Positions 8,651 to 17,617 of a stretch of 63,113 bases of DNA are shown here, one piece after another. This DNA comes from an uncultured Mucilaginibacter sp. (GTDB lineage: Bacteria; Bacteroidota; Bacteroidia; Sphingobacteriales; Sphingobacteriaceae). Position numbers and translations under genes: made by a program. The notes under the pieces were generated by a model. That model saw nothing but the letters and a program-made list of their open reading frames with translations. It was not told the origin of the DNA and made no database searches. Within the stretch, counting starts at the first letter, position 1. Every line of letters begins with the position of its first letter. The stretch covers positions 1-63,113 of the forward strand of contig NZ_CAMLOV010000007.1 in assembly GCF_946481715.1 (NCBI RefSeq), written 5' to 3'.

Positions 8651-10159
8651 TTAAGGATTAAATGTTATAAATACCGTAGTTCCCTCACCAATCACCGAAT
8701 CTATTTTTAGCGTACCATTATATAGTGTTAAACGATTTTTAATACTGCTGAGTCCGGATCCGCTTGGGTTATCCGTTTGTAAGGAATTGTTAAACCCGTT
8801 GCCGTTATCTTCCACCGCAATGGTTATCTTCTGGCTTAGCTTCAATTCAATATCTATTAGTGTAGCGCCGGAGTGTTTTATGCAATTATTAACCAATTCT
8901 TGTATGATACGGAAGATATTTAATTCTAACGTCAAGATAGGCCTTTCTATATTTTGAAAGCAGGTCACTTTGATCTGCATTGTTGGTGAGGATAACCTCG
9001 ACGCCAACTCCTTAAGGGTTGCAGGTAAGCCAAATTCAACGAGTATGGATGGTGCCAGTGTAAAAGATATATTCCGCACATCGTTAATGGCCTTGTCAAC
9101 AAGCTCATTAATCTCCATGAAGCTATCAGGGTTTTTAAGTTGGGGCTTTATAACATCGAGTTTCAACTTAACGCCGTATAATAACTGGTTCACACTGTCG
9201 TGCAGCATATCGCTGATGCGTCGGCGCTCGTTCTCACCAGCCTGGATAGTAGCCATAGATATCAACCTTTGCTGGTCATTTCTTAGTTCCATTTCGCGCT
9301 GCTCTGCCAGCACCTGTTCGGTAACGTTCATAAGAATACCAGCCAGGCTCCTACTATGCGAATTTCTACTAAGGTATTGTCCTTTAATACGGCCGTAACA
9401 GATTGCGCCCTCCTCTGTAGGCAACCTGCAAATAACATCCATCGCCACACCCGTGTCAATTGATCGTCTAAAAGCTGTTTCTACCTTTTTCTGGTCGTCC
9501 GGATGAATATAATTTATAAACGTCCTGTATCGTCCGTCAAAACCTGCCACAGGGATAGGGCAAAGGATCTTGTTAGACAATAAAAGATAAAACCTCATGG
9601 TATCAATCTCTAACTCCCATGTGCCAGCATGTGAAGCCTCCAAAGAAAGTTCCAATTTCTCTTTAGATTGCTCGGCAGAATAAAGCTTTTGCACGGCTTC
9701 ATTAATGTTCTTAACTATTAGGTAGTAAGTTATATGTCCGTTTTGAACGAGGCTGGTTCCGCCTAAGCGAGTGTGAAGCACTGTTTTATTAGGCCGTTCA
9801 AACGTTAATTCAATATATTCATTAGTCTGGCGTTGGGCCAGCTTATCTAAAAATAGGTCTAAATCGCGTGTGCTGTTCAGCAATGCAAAATCGGATAGTT
9901 TGTGGCCAACCATTCTTTCGCTGCTCATTCCAAATAAATTGGTACTCATCAGGTTAACCTGGTTAATAACACCGTCCCCGTTCAGTACTAGGTAAGGTTC
10001 GGGTGCAAGGTTAAACAGATAAGATGAAAGTGCTTTTTGCTTCTCCAATTCGTGGCTGATAATTTTTATTGTTTTTAGGCTTTCGGCATAAGCTAATTTC
10101 AGCTCATCAATATTGTTGTTGGTATATGGGCGTTGTGTTGAATTCAGAAACTTGTTCAT
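8651..10159 (-). CDS. NarX/DegS-type sensor histidine kinase with two PAS domains
   Basis: 502 residues with no signal peptide or membrane helix, so probably cytoplasmic. The order is an N-terminal coiled coil, PAS 1 (about 45-155), PAS 2 (about 165-285), then HisKA_3 with the H-box RRISDMLHDSVNQLL (His320). The HATPase domain has the N-box ELVNNCIKHSG and G-box VEDNGNGF, and ends at STVFITFNP-like strands. The HisKA_3 type pairs with NarL-family regulators, consistent with the regulator gene just downstream. The signal is presumably a soluble ligand or redox state sensed by PAS, but no cofactor residues can be assigned. Confidence 0.93.
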   Translation of the reverse strand: MNKFLNSTQRPYTNNNIDELKLAYAESLKTIKIISHELEKQKALSSYLFNLAPEPYLVLNGDGVINQVNLMSTNLFGMSSERMVGHKLSDFALLNSTRDLDLFLDKLAQRQTNEYIELTFERPNKTVLHTRLGGTSLVQNGHITYYLIVKNINEAVQKLYSAEQSKEKLELSLEASHAGTWELEIDTMRFYLLLSNKILCPIPVAGFDGRYRTFINYIHPDDQKKVETAFRRSIDTGVAMDVICRLPTEEGAICYGRIKGQYLSRNSHSRSLAGILMNVTEQVLAEQREMELRNDQQRLISMATIQAGENERRRISDMLHDSVNQLLYGVKLKLDVIKPQLKNPDSFMEINELVDKAINDVRNISFTLAPSILVEFGLPATLKELASRLSSPTMQIKVTCFQNIERPILTLELNIFRIIQELVNNCIKHSGATLIDIELKLSQKITIAVEDNGNGFNNSLQTDNPSGSGLSSIKNRLTLYNGTLKIDSVIGEGTTVFITFNP

Positions 10160-10310
10160 TTTGTAGTTGTATGGTATTTAAGGCAAATACTTAAACGGAC
10201 ACAACTAATATTTGTTCCAACATGTTTTCAAAAAACTCCTTGTTAAATTACTAATACCAATCATTGCGTTAATATAATATTCACTTTAACCAAATCGATA
10301 TATAATAAAA

Positions 10311-10337
10311 GCCTCCTCGCTCTCGCAGCCCGGAGGC
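10311..10337 (-). terminator. Rho-independent terminator (second of two), possible end of a small RNA
   Basis: gcctcc (10311-10316) / ggaggc (10332-10337); on the minus strand the stem is followed by TTTTATT. It lies more than 250 bp after the glycosidase stop and after an earlier good terminator, so it may end a separate short transcript. Confidence 0.6.
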
Positions 10338-10518
10338 TTTCCCTAATTAATTTACTATAAATAGATACTTCTACCTGCAAATTAACACATTTACATAAGC
10401 TGCACGCTTTCGTAAACCACTGTGTATACTAACTTGCGGTTTTTTCCTATTTATAGGACATTAGTTGCGCACGAAATGCGGGTAAATTCAGAATAAATAC
10501 CGTAACAAAAACAAAAAA

Positions 10519-10558
10519 GCCATAAAGCAAGTGATATTAAAATCACTCACTTCATGGC
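10519..10558 (-). terminator. Rho-independent terminator of the glycosidase lipoprotein gene
   Basis: Stem of about 16 pairs with one or two mismatches (10519-10535 with 10542-10558), followed on the minus strand by TTTTTTGTTTTT. It is 38 bp after the stop codon. Confidence 0.85.
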
Positions 10559-10595
10559 ATCGTATTTGTTGTTGTACTACTGTTAAATGGGTGAG

Positions 10596-11681
10596 CTATT
10601 GAACAACGTTAGATAAAAGAGTTTTTGATAAAGCCTTGTCTAAATGATTGGTGTATTGAGTGGCCCATTTTAAAATTCCATATGCACCTTCCTGAGTACT
10701 TTTGTATGGCTCATCGAATAATTCGTAAACTATAGCCACCTTAACTTGGGGGTTTGCCTTACATTTAGCTACGAATTTTGTTACAAAGGCATTTTGATCC
10801 GCTTCGTTAGTTGTGCTGGTAGCTTTATATCTGTAGTTGAATTCGGTAAACCAAATTGGTTTAGTGGGGAATAATGAAGATAACTTTAATGTGATATCCG
10901 GAATACCTGGCCCTTTAGGTGCCGCATTTTCCATATCAGAGTACCAATTGTAAGCAACTACATCAAACTTGACCCCGTACCACTCGCACATGCGCAAAAA
11001 ACCGTAGTGCAACCATCCGGCAGTAATCATCGTTTTAGCTCCTGCATCTTTTGATTTGATACCCTCGTCCATGCCTTTTAAATAAGCGGCAACCACGTTA
11101 AATTTATCTTTATTGTAATGCGTCTGGCTTTGGCCAGTTGTTTGCGGTAATAATAACGGTAGTTCAAGGTCATTACCTAAGTTATAATAGGTAAAATAAC
11201 TGCCGTATTTGGCAGCGAAATTAGCGCCAAGTGTTTTGCCTTTTTGATAAGCTGTGGGTTGAGAATCATTATAGTCCATTGTGCGCGGATAAAGCATAGG
11301 TAAAATTTTAACCCCACCCGAAGTAGCTGCGGCTTGCAATGCATCTAATAACTCCGATGAAGACGCGCTGCCATCAGATTTAGTTTGCACGTTTAATCTA
11401 TACCAGCTCATCCCGCGATCTTTGAGCATTTGAATTTGTTTGGTTGGAGAGGTGGCCAAATAGGGAGCATCACCCATATGGCCGTTAATGCCGAGCGCCA
11501 TTACGCTACCTGATAATTTTGAGACAGGAGTAATTGAGGCAAGCATTAGATTTGCCGGTTTTTGAACAAAGGCCACTTGCTCTACAACCGGTTCAACATC
11601 AAGTTCCTTTTTGCATGAAGCGAAGGTTACAGCGGTAAGGCATGTTAGGAGCACGCTTTTTTGTAAAGTTGTTTTAAGCAT
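10596..11681 (-). CDS. Lipoprotein with a clan GH-A (TIM-barrel) glycoside hydrolase-like domain
   Basis: 361 residues with lipobox FASC (Cys23) followed by KK, so probably a surface or periplasmic lipoprotein. The (beta/alpha)8-type domain starts near INGHMGD and aligns over its length with the glycosidase in the polysaccharide operon at 26417. The predicted nucleophile is E279 in IWFTEFNYR. The expected acid/base Asn-Glu is Asn-Asp here (N170-D171 in LGNDLEL), while 26417 has Asn-Glu at the matching place. Relatives such as PslG (GH39) cut the polymer made by their locus. Whether this variant is active, slower or only glycan-binding cannot be told. It has its own terminator. Confidence 0.8.
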   Translation of the reverse strand: MLKTTLQKSVLLTCLTAVTFASCKKELDVEPVVEQVAFVQKPANLMLASITPVSKLSGSVMALGINGHMGDAPYLATSPTKQIQMLKDRGMSWYRLNVQTKSDGSASSSELLDALQAAATSGGVKILPMLYPRTMDYNDSQPTAYQKGKTLGANFAAKYGSYFTYYNLGNDLELPLLLPQTTGQSQTHYNKDKFNVVAAYLKGMDEGIKSKDAGAKTMITAGWLHYGFLRMCEWYGVKFDVVAYNWYSDMENAAPKGPGIPDITLKLSSLFPTKPIWFTEFNYRYKATSTTNEADQNAFVTKFVAKCKANPQVKVAIVYELFDEPYKSTQEGAYGILKWATQYTNHLDKALSKTLLSNVVQ

Positions 11682-12123
11682 AAGTTATTTGTGTGTATTA
11701 GTCAATAGTTAAGGCTTTTAACGGTTATTGTAATCAAAATGTTGCAATGAATTAAAATTTTTTTGAAACAATTAAAACAACGGGAAGTATCGGCGATAAA
11801 TATTGCAAAAAAAATATCAATATTTTAAATACTTTATAATAATTAAAATATTCGAAACAAAGCTGCTCCTATATTGTACAACTTTCGAATTGCACTATGT
11901 TTTTTACACAAAAAGCCTCCATATTTTATTAGGAAAATAAAAAACTCATAAAGATGGAAACTTTTTTTTTGGTCTTAATCTAAAAAAGAGTTAAAAGGGC
12001 ATTCTTATTGTCATGCTGTCTGCAAGAAAATTCATTATAAAACATTTACTGACCCTGCATCTGTATACAATAGTGTTACCTTAACACAATAGTATTGTAA
12101 CCTCTTGTGAGTATTTTAGTAAC
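11682..12123. other. AT-rich divergent intergenic region
   Basis: Gap between the divergent genes at 11681 (minus) and 12124 (plus). It is very AT-rich with long A and T runs (for example around 11750-11850 and 11960). No ORF, RNA gene or clear operator is seen. Promoters for both sides must lie here. Confidence 0.4.
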
Positions 12124-12393
12124 ATGAGGTCGATGAAACCATATCAGGTAACTATCAATTATTTCGGGTCAAAACTGGCATTTAAGGTATACCGTATCAT
12201 ACAAAAAAACAGCGTTGAAATTTACCAGTTAAGTCGCCGTGACCTCAGCTACATAGTAATAAAAGAAAACCATAGCTGGTCGTTTATGGCCGCGTTAGAG
12301 CCTTGCCAGGAACTTAAAGATGCGATAGTAAAACGGCTAAAAGGGAAAAGGCCTACTAACTATATGCCGCAAAAACTCAACGCAAATAATTGA
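12124..12393 (+). CDS. Hypothetical small protein, 89 residues
   Basis: Basic, soluble protein with alternating hydrophobic residues suggesting beta strands (YQVTINYFGSKLAFKVYRII), then a helix (CQELKDAIVKRLKG). No signal peptide. I do not recognise the family. The better start may be the second Met (MKPYQV at 12133). Small proteins of this look are frequent in Sphingobacteriaceae accessory regions. The next gene, 12519, has a similar size and opening pattern. Confidence 0.5.
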   Translation: MRSMKPYQVTINYFGSKLAFKVYRIIQKNSVEIYQLSRRDLSYIVIKENHSWSFMAALEPCQELKDAIVKRLKGKRPTNYMPQKLNANN

Positions 12394-12518
12394 TAACACA
12401 AATATCTGATGTGTAAAAGCGTGAAACTTGCACAATTGCGGTTACGACTAGTTGTAAGAACCAGTTAACCGGCGCTGGTTTAAAAGGAAATGAGTAAATT
12501 TAAACATACTTATTTACT

Positions 12519-12794
12519 ATGAAAAACTTTACTATCACCTGTACAATTAAAAATGAAACACAAAAGCTTAACGTGATACTCAAGCAATCAGCGTTTGCTT
12601 GTTTTTATATTTATAAAAATAATAAGTGGATAGGTACCTTTTGCAAGAAAGGCGATCAGCATTATACCCTTATATCATACAGCAGGTTCGTTATCTTACA
12701 AACTGATGTAAAATCTATAGGAGAAGAACTAAACCGCTACGAAAAATCACAACAATATACCAACGGTTTCGGAGCTGCTTTAAAAGCAGCCTGA
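12519..12794 (+). CDS. Hypothetical small protein, 91 residues
   Basis: Soluble, basic protein that begins MKNFTITCTI and has beta-rich first two thirds (FYIYKNNKWIGTF, HYTLIS) and a helical end (IGEELNRYEKS). No known family is recognised. It may be distantly related to the preceding gene. A short leader hairpin (aaccag 12459-12464 / ctggtt 12475-12480) lies upstream without a T-run. Confidence 0.5.
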   Translation: MKNFTITCTIKNETQKLNVILKQSAFACFYIYKNNKWIGTFCKKGDQHYTLISYSRFVILQTDVKSIGEELNRYEKSQQYTNGFGAALKAA

Positions 12795-12968
12795 TCTGCC
12801 CAATACATTCAAACTGTGAATATATGTGAAAATATGTGTTTGTTTTGGATACGAATTCCACACAAATAGGACAACCTCTTTTAGCGTAATCCTTTAATGG
12901 TAAACATTATATAGCTTTATTAATAATGCCGAAAGGTCACTAAATTATTATTAGAGAGGTATCATTAA

Positions 12969-13994
12969 ATGCGAAAAATATTTGCAAAACGAATCATGTA
13001 CGTCGGTATGATTACAGGATTTATAAGTATCCATGGGTGTAAATTGGACGCTCCTATTTATCCTGATCAATCAACTGGCACCCCGGTGATTGACGATGTG
13101 AAAAAACCACATCTATATGTATCAACCTATGCAAAAGGCTTAAATACATTGCCACATCCTACGCGTGTATGTACTACGCCCGACGGCAATATATACGTTA
13201 CATCATACACTGAGGGAAAAGTGTTTAAACTTGATGCCGTTGGGAAAGTTACTGTAGTATTAAAGGATGTAAAAAAACCAATGGGCATAAAAGCAGACCA
13301 GGTGGGAAACGTATATGTAATGCTAACGGGTGAAAATAAAATTGTTAAAATCGCACCCAGTGGCAATGTGAGCACTGTTAAAATAAATGCGGACCCCAAT
13401 TCGGCGCAGGATTTGGCGATAGCAAACGATGGAACGCTCTACATTGCAGATACCGGGAACAGTCGCATACTAAAAGTTGATCCGAGCGGAACAGTTACAA
13501 CGCTTGCCGGAAAGATTGCCGTATTTGGATTAAAGGATGGCAAAGGCGAAGAGGCCCATTTTAGCTACCCAACCAATATCAGGCTGGCTTCTGATGGCTT
13601 TTTATGGGTTATAGACGGGGATGGATCGAATAACTATATTGGGCAAACCGTTCGACGCGTTACGCAGAAGGGTGCGGTTAGCACTTACTTTAACCAGCAA
13701 AACAAGGCGATAAGCATTAGGGATGTTGCCCTTGGCAAAATAGATAAAGACCTCAACGCCTCTACTGCAGTGAACCTCTTTTTGATTTACTCAAATAACA
13801 CGGTAGCCCACTTTTCTACCAACGGAGTGCAAACCATGTTGGCCAAAACTACAACCCCGGGGCTTACCGATGGCGATATTACGACTGCGCAATTTAACAG
13901 CCCATCAGGTATATCTGTTAACGGCAACTCGGTATACATTACCGACCAGGAAAACAATGCATTGCGTAAAATAGCAGCAATGCAACCTAACTAA
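12969..13994 (+). CDS. NHL-repeat beta-propeller lipoprotein (subfamily A)
   Basis: 341-residue predicted lipoprotein with lipobox SIHGC. It is closely similar to 2278 along its length: HPTRVC-TPDGNIYVTS blade, DLAIANDGTLYIADTGNSRI blade, the FGLKDGKG kink and DGFLWVIDGDG. The last blade is VYITDQENNALRKI. It is a single gene between small orphan genes and the end of the polysaccharide locus. No catalytic residues; the binding partner is unknown. Confidence 0.87.
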   Translation: MRKIFAKRIMYVGMITGFISIHGCKLDAPIYPDQSTGTPVIDDVKKPHLYVSTYAKGLNTLPHPTRVCTTPDGNIYVTSYTEGKVFKLDAVGKVTVVLKDVKKPMGIKADQVGNVYVMLTGENKIVKIAPSGNVSTVKINADPNSAQDLAIANDGTLYIADTGNSRILKVDPSGTVTTLAGKIAVFGLKDGKGEEAHFSYPTNIRLASDGFLWVIDGDGSNNYIGQTVRRVTQKGAVSTYFNQQNKAISIRDVALGKIDKDLNASTAVNLFLIYSNNTVAHFSTNGVQTMLAKTTTPGLTDGDITTAQFNSPSGISVNGNSVYITDQENNALRKIAAMQPN

Positions 13995-14101
13995 TTTAAC
14001 CCTACATCACCTGCTAAAATAACAAGCCTCTCGTTGAAATAATGGGTGGCTTTATTTTTGCCTGAGAATTTACCGATCGTGTCCTCGACCTGGCAACAAA
14101 A

Positions 14102-14222
14102 AGAGGCTGTATCAAAAGTAAAATTGGGCTTCTGAGAATCGCGTAAAAGAAAACGAATTCCATCAGGTATCCGCAGGATTTAAAGAAAAAAGAGGCTGAT
14201 CATGATTTATGATACAGCCTCT
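14102..14222. repeat. 121-bp unit bounded by 13-bp perfect inverted repeats
   Basis: agaggctgtatca (14102-14114) and its exact reverse complement (14210-14222) bracket non-coding sequence between two convergent genes. The ends resemble terminal repeats of IS1182-like elements of Bacteroidota as I remember them, so this may be a small non-autonomous element or a solo relic. The right arm is also part of a terminator. No transposase is present. Confidence 0.45.
14191..14222 (-). terminator. Rho-independent terminator of the heptose/GT9 end of the polysaccharide locus
   Basis: On the minus strand agaggctgtatcat pairs with atgatcagcctct (small bulge) and is followed by TTTTTTCTTTA. It lies 51 bp after the GT9 stop codon. 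Confidence 0.85.
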
Positions 14223-14272
14223 AGCTTAGTTCAAGTTTATAGCAGTTTAGTATTTTTTATTAGCCGCTTAGT

Positions 14273-15421
14273 TTAAGCGTTTACTGTGGCACTTTGTAGA
14301 TGTACCTTAATAAGGCTGCTCACCTCAAACGGGTATATATTTTTCAAACATATATTATCCTCGCAAACAAATTTGCCGCATCCTGTTCCCATGTCGCAGG
14401 GTACAACATGGTTTAATAAAGTAACCTGCCCGTCGCTAAAGCTATAAGGTTTCCACACATTGATATTGGATGTACCGCTGAACAATATAAAGGACCTTTT
14501 CCTGAGCATGGCTGCGATATGGGAAAAACCAGATTCGAGCCCCATAAACAACCGCGATTTTTTTAGTATATAAATGGATTGAGGAATATTATAAGCTCCC
14601 ACGCAATTCACAACATTTGGCATGATAGAAATTGTTGTTAACTCTTCTGGTGTGGCATCCTGGGCGGTTCCTAAAACATATACCGTGATATCTTTGCTTA
14701 CAACCTTAAGCGTTTCAATAAAATTCTGCACAGGCCACCTCCTGGATTGCGCCCCCGCACCTAAATGCATTACCATGAAGTTATCAGGAAATGCATGGCT
14801 TGTCACCTCTTCGCATGGCACGTCATCTGCTTCCCAAAATTCCGAAAAATCATTGTCAGGCAGTTGCAGGTAATCAAAAAGTGGCTTTGTGAGAGTTGTA
14901 CTGTGCCCCTCATGATCAAAGGGGAATACCTCATCTAACAAAGCTTCACCTCCACCTACGTTGTAACCGGCAAAAATTTTATGGTAAGTAAAAAATTTGA
15001 TAAAAAGGTTATTCCGAAAATCGCCCCGGACATCAAATATGAAGTCGGTTTTAATTTTCCTGAGCTGTTTCATAAACTCTAAATAACTCCCTTTTTTACC
15101 CCTCGCAAACCAAGGTGCATCAGCAACGGTAACTGTATCAACAAACTTTAATTTGCTGGCAATAGCAAAATTTTGACTGTTTACTACCAAATTAATTTTG
15201 TAATCAGAAAGGGCCTTCAGTTTTTTTAAAGCCGGCAGCATCAAAATCAAATCGCCAATATGGGCAAACTGCACAATGGTAACCTCATTAATTACCTGCC
15301 CATGAACGATTTTTTGGGCACTTTTCCTAAAAATTCCTGAAAGTACTTTATCGGCAAATTTTATAGCTCGTATTTTTTTTTCAGAAATATTAGGGCTAAA
15401 CCGGTACGTTATTTCTTTCAT
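14273..15421 (-). CDS. Glycosyltransferase family 9 (heptosyltransferase-like)
   Basis: 382-residue GT-B enzyme that would transfer a heptose from ADP-heptose to a glycan or lipid acceptor. The N-terminal half has the GT9 opening VTIVQFAHIGDLILMLPALKKL. The C-terminal half has HLGAGAQSRRWP (nucleotide-sugar site) and the SRLFMGLESGFSHIAAM motif. A cysteine-rich tail (CDMGTGCGKFVCEDNIC) is seen in several Bacteroidota relatives. It is the last gene of the locus and directly follows three genes of ADP-heptose supply, so the heptose donor is a strong inference. The acceptor is unknown. Confidence 0.88.
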   Translation of the reverse strand: MKEITYRFSPNISEKKIRAIKFADKVLSGIFRKSAQKIVHGQVINEVTIVQFAHIGDLILMLPALKKLKALSDYKINLVVNSQNFAIASKLKFVDTVTVADAPWFARGKKGSYLEFMKQLRKIKTDFIFDVRGDFRNNLFIKFFTYHKIFAGYNVGGGEALLDEVFPFDHEGHSTTLTKPLFDYLQLPDNDFSEFWEADDVPCEEVTSHAFPDNFMVMHLGAGAQSRRWPVQNFIETLKVVSKDITVYVLGTAQDATPEELTTISIMPNVVNCVGAYNIPQSIYILKKSRLFMGLESGFSHIAAMLRKRSFILFSGTSNINVWKPYSFSDGQVTLLNHVVPCDMGTGCGKFVCEDNICLKNIYPFEVSSLIKVHLQSATVNA

Positions 15422-15481
15422 TTTGTTTTTGTTTAAGTTATAGCTGGAATGTACCCGAGCGCTCCTATTGGCAAAACAGGC

Positions 15482-15979
15482 TTAAATAGCTTTCATTTTT
15501 TTGATAAGGGCTGTTGAGGAATTCCCGTCAATAAATTCGATAGTTTTTACGGTACCGCCGTTGGCCAGAACTTCCCGGGCACCAACAATATTTTCAATAG
15601 TATAATCTGCTCCCTTAACCAATATATCAGGCAGTATAGAGCTAATAAGCTGCTGCGGTGTATCTTCTTCAAAAACCACTACCGCATCAACATAAAATAA
15701 TGCTGCAAGCAATAAGGCCCTGTTATATTGATTATTAATGGGCCTGTCGTTGCCTTTTAGGCGCTTTACGGATGCATCGGCATTAAGGCCTATTACCAGT
15801 TTATCGCCAAGCTCATGAGCTTTTGCCAGGTAGCTGATATGGCCGATATGCAATATATCGAAATCACCATTTGTGAACACCACCTTTCGATGATCCTGTT
15901 TCCAGGTTTGAATGGTCGGCCCAATATCTGATGAATGGTAAAGTTTATTTTGGAGGTACTCCAGTGCTTCCATAATCAT
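15482..15979 (-). CDS. rfaE2: D-glycero-beta-D-manno-heptose 1-phosphate adenylyltransferase (HldE C-domain / HldC-like)
   Basis: Nucleotidyltransferase of about 165 residues, the length of the C-terminal half of bifunctional HldE. The signature VFTNGDFDILHIGH carries the HxGH motif that binds ATP phosphates, and the conserved LVIGLNADASVKRLKG follows. It would make ADP-heptose from heptose 1-phosphate and ATP. I choose the ATG at 15979 (MIMEAL); an in-frame ATG at 16021 would overlap the upstream gmhA-like gene by 17 bp and add 14 unlikely residues. It is a stand-alone enzyme, so the kinase and transferase halves are split here. Confidence 0.88.
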   Translation of the reverse strand: MIMEALEYLQNKLYHSSDIGPTIQTWKQDHRKVVFTNGDFDILHIGHISYLAKAHELGDKLVIGLNADASVKRLKGNDRPINNQYNRALLLAALFYVDAVVVFEEDTPQQLISSILPDILVKGADYTIENIVGAREVLANGGTVKTIEFIDGNSSTALIKKMKAI

Positions 15980-16004
15980 GCTATTATAACTGATAAGCCG
16001 GCGG

Positions 16005-16562
16005 CTATTCGAATAAATCATCTACGGCTTTACACAAAATATGCCCAATTAATATGTGCATTTCTTGTACGCGTGCGGTGACTTGTGCCGGCACAACCAT
16101 ATTTATATCGCATCTATCATTCATTTGGCCACCTCCCCTGCCAGTGAGGCCAATTGTTTTGCAACCGGCTTTCTTAGCCACGTCCAGGGCATTTAAAATG
16201 GACGGGCTGTTGCCGCTCGTAGATATGCCGATAAAAAGGTCGCCCGGCTGTGCAAATGCTTCCAACTGTCGCGAGAATACAAACTCATATCCATAGTCGT
16301 TGGCTATTGCTGTCAGGGCGGAAGTATCGGTTGATAGTGCCAAACCAGGCAATGGTTTTCTTTCCTTTACAAATCTGCCAGTCATCTCCGCAGCAATATG
16401 TTGCGCATCTGCAGCACTGCCGCCGTTACCAGCTAAGTATATTTTGTTACCATTGGTAATAACTTCCTGTATAAGCTGGCAGCTTTGTTCAATTGGTGAA
16501 ATTGAATGTTCTATTAAGTCCCTTATCGTAGTAAGGTGGTCTTTAAGTTCTTGTAATACCAT
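16005..16562 (-). CDS. gmhA: Sedoheptulose-7-phosphate isomerase, SIS family
   Basis: 185 residues, usual length for GmhA. It catalyses the first step from sedoheptulose 7-phosphate to glycero-manno-heptose 7-phosphate. The SIS signature includes YLAGNGGSAADAQHIAAE, FIGISTSGNSPSI and the zinc/active-site QEMHILIGHILC with its Glu and His residues. It lies 6 bp downstream of the kinase gene and just before the adenylyltransferase, so the three are translationally close. Confidence 0.93.
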   Translation of the reverse strand: MVLQELKDHLTTIRDLIEHSISPIEQSCQLIQEVITNGNKIYLAGNGGSAADAQHIAAEMTGRFVKERKPLPGLALSTDTSALTAIANDYGYEFVFSRQLEAFAQPGDLFIGISTSGNSPSILNALDVAKKAGCKTIGLTGRGGGQMNDRCDINMVVPAQVTARVQEMHILIGHILCKAVDDLFE

Positions 16563-16568
16563 AGTATG

Positions 16569-17573
16569 TTAATTTACTTGCTGTAGGTTTTGCATTTCTT
16601 TCTCAATTTCAACAATTATTTCATCAACCGTTACTGTGGCACTTCCAATCTGACGTATCACAATAGCAGCAGCGTGGTTGGCAATTTCGCAAGCGTCTAA
16701 CACGTCTAAACCTAAGGCAATAAAATAGGACAAGGTTGCCAAAACCGTATCGCCCGCGCCGGTAACGTCATAAACTTCTGTGGCTTTAACCGGCAACACA
16801 GTAGACTCATAACTATCAAAAATCATTATACCATCCTCAGATAGGGTTACGATAAGGTACGCCACATCAGTTTGCTCTATAATAATGCTGGCAGCAACCT
16901 GTAAGGCTCCTTTCGAATCTACATTTTCCATTTTAGCAGCAACTGCCAATTCGCTCTTATTGGGTTTGATAATGAAAGCGCCACTGTATTTGGCGTAATT
17001 ATTCCCCTTGGGATCAACAATCACCTTTTTATTAAAGCGCTTTGCAACGGTAATTATCCTTCGCGTTAAACCGGGTGAAAGAAAACCTTTATTATAGTCG
17101 GATAGTACAACTAAATCGGCGTTTTCAATTTGTAAGGATAGTCCATCCATCAAATCATTTTCCGCGTCGGCACTAAGATGATCCGTACACTCTTTATCAA
17201 GGCGGGCAAGCTGATGACCATCAACCAGTATCCTTGTTTTAATAGTAGTTACACGGTCTTTATCTGTTACTATTGAATTTGTATTAACACCTTCGTTATT
17301 TAGTATTTCCAGTACTTGCGCGCCAGCTATGTCATTACCAATTCCACCACTTGCCGCAACTTCTGCGCCAAGCGATACTAAATTCTGAACCACGTTGCCG
17401 GCACCACCTAAAGTAAAAACTTCAGATTTTAAGTTTACAACGGGCACGGGAGCCTCTGGTGATAGGCGATTAGCTTTGCCGTGTAAATAATGATCTATCA
17501 TCAAGTCGCCAATTACTAATATTGCCGGCCGCTTGGTGTTAAGGCGGGCACTTTTAATTTCATCTATTAACAT
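16569..17573 (-). CDS. rfaE1: D-glycero-beta-D-manno-heptose-7-phosphate kinase (HldE N-domain / HldA-like)
   Basis: 334-residue PfkB/ribokinase-family sugar kinase, the length of the kinase half of HldE. It has the N-terminal ILVIGDLMIDHYL, the GGAGNVVQNL substrate-binding loop and the C-terminal DVTGAGDTV motif with the catalytic Asp and anion hole. It would phosphorylate heptose 7-phosphate to the 1,7-bisphosphate. A GmhB phosphatase and an HldD epimerase, also needed for ADP-L-heptose, are not in the window. Confidence 0.92.
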   Translation of the reverse strand: MLIDEIKSARLNTKRPAILVIGDLMIDHYLHGKANRLSPEAPVPVVNLKSEVFTLGGAGNVVQNLVSLGAEVAASGGIGNDIAGAQVLEILNNEGVNTNSIVTDKDRVTTIKTRILVDGHQLARLDKECTDHLSADAENDLMDGLSLQIENADLVVLSDYNKGFLSPGLTRRIITVAKRFNKKVIVDPKGNNYAKYSGAFIIKPNKSELAVAAKMENVDSKGALQVAASIIIEQTDVAYLIVTLSEDGIMIFDSYESTVLPVKATEVYDVTGAGDTVLATLSYFIALGLDVLDACEIANHAAAIVIRQIGSATVTVDEIIVEIEKEMQNLQQVN

Positions 17574-17617
17574 TATTATTTAGAATTAATGGTTAAAAAT
17601 CAGCCAGTTTTTTTATA

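Larger units (their letters stand above)
10160..10595. other. Intergenic region with two tandem minus-strand terminators
   Basis: Gap between the glycosidase gene (stop at 10596) and the sensor kinase (start 10159). It has the two hairpins listed separately and about 180 bp between them without an ORF. A short non-coding transcript ending at the second hairpin is possible. The segment from 10160 to 10310 presumably holds the kinase promoter. Confidence 0.4.
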
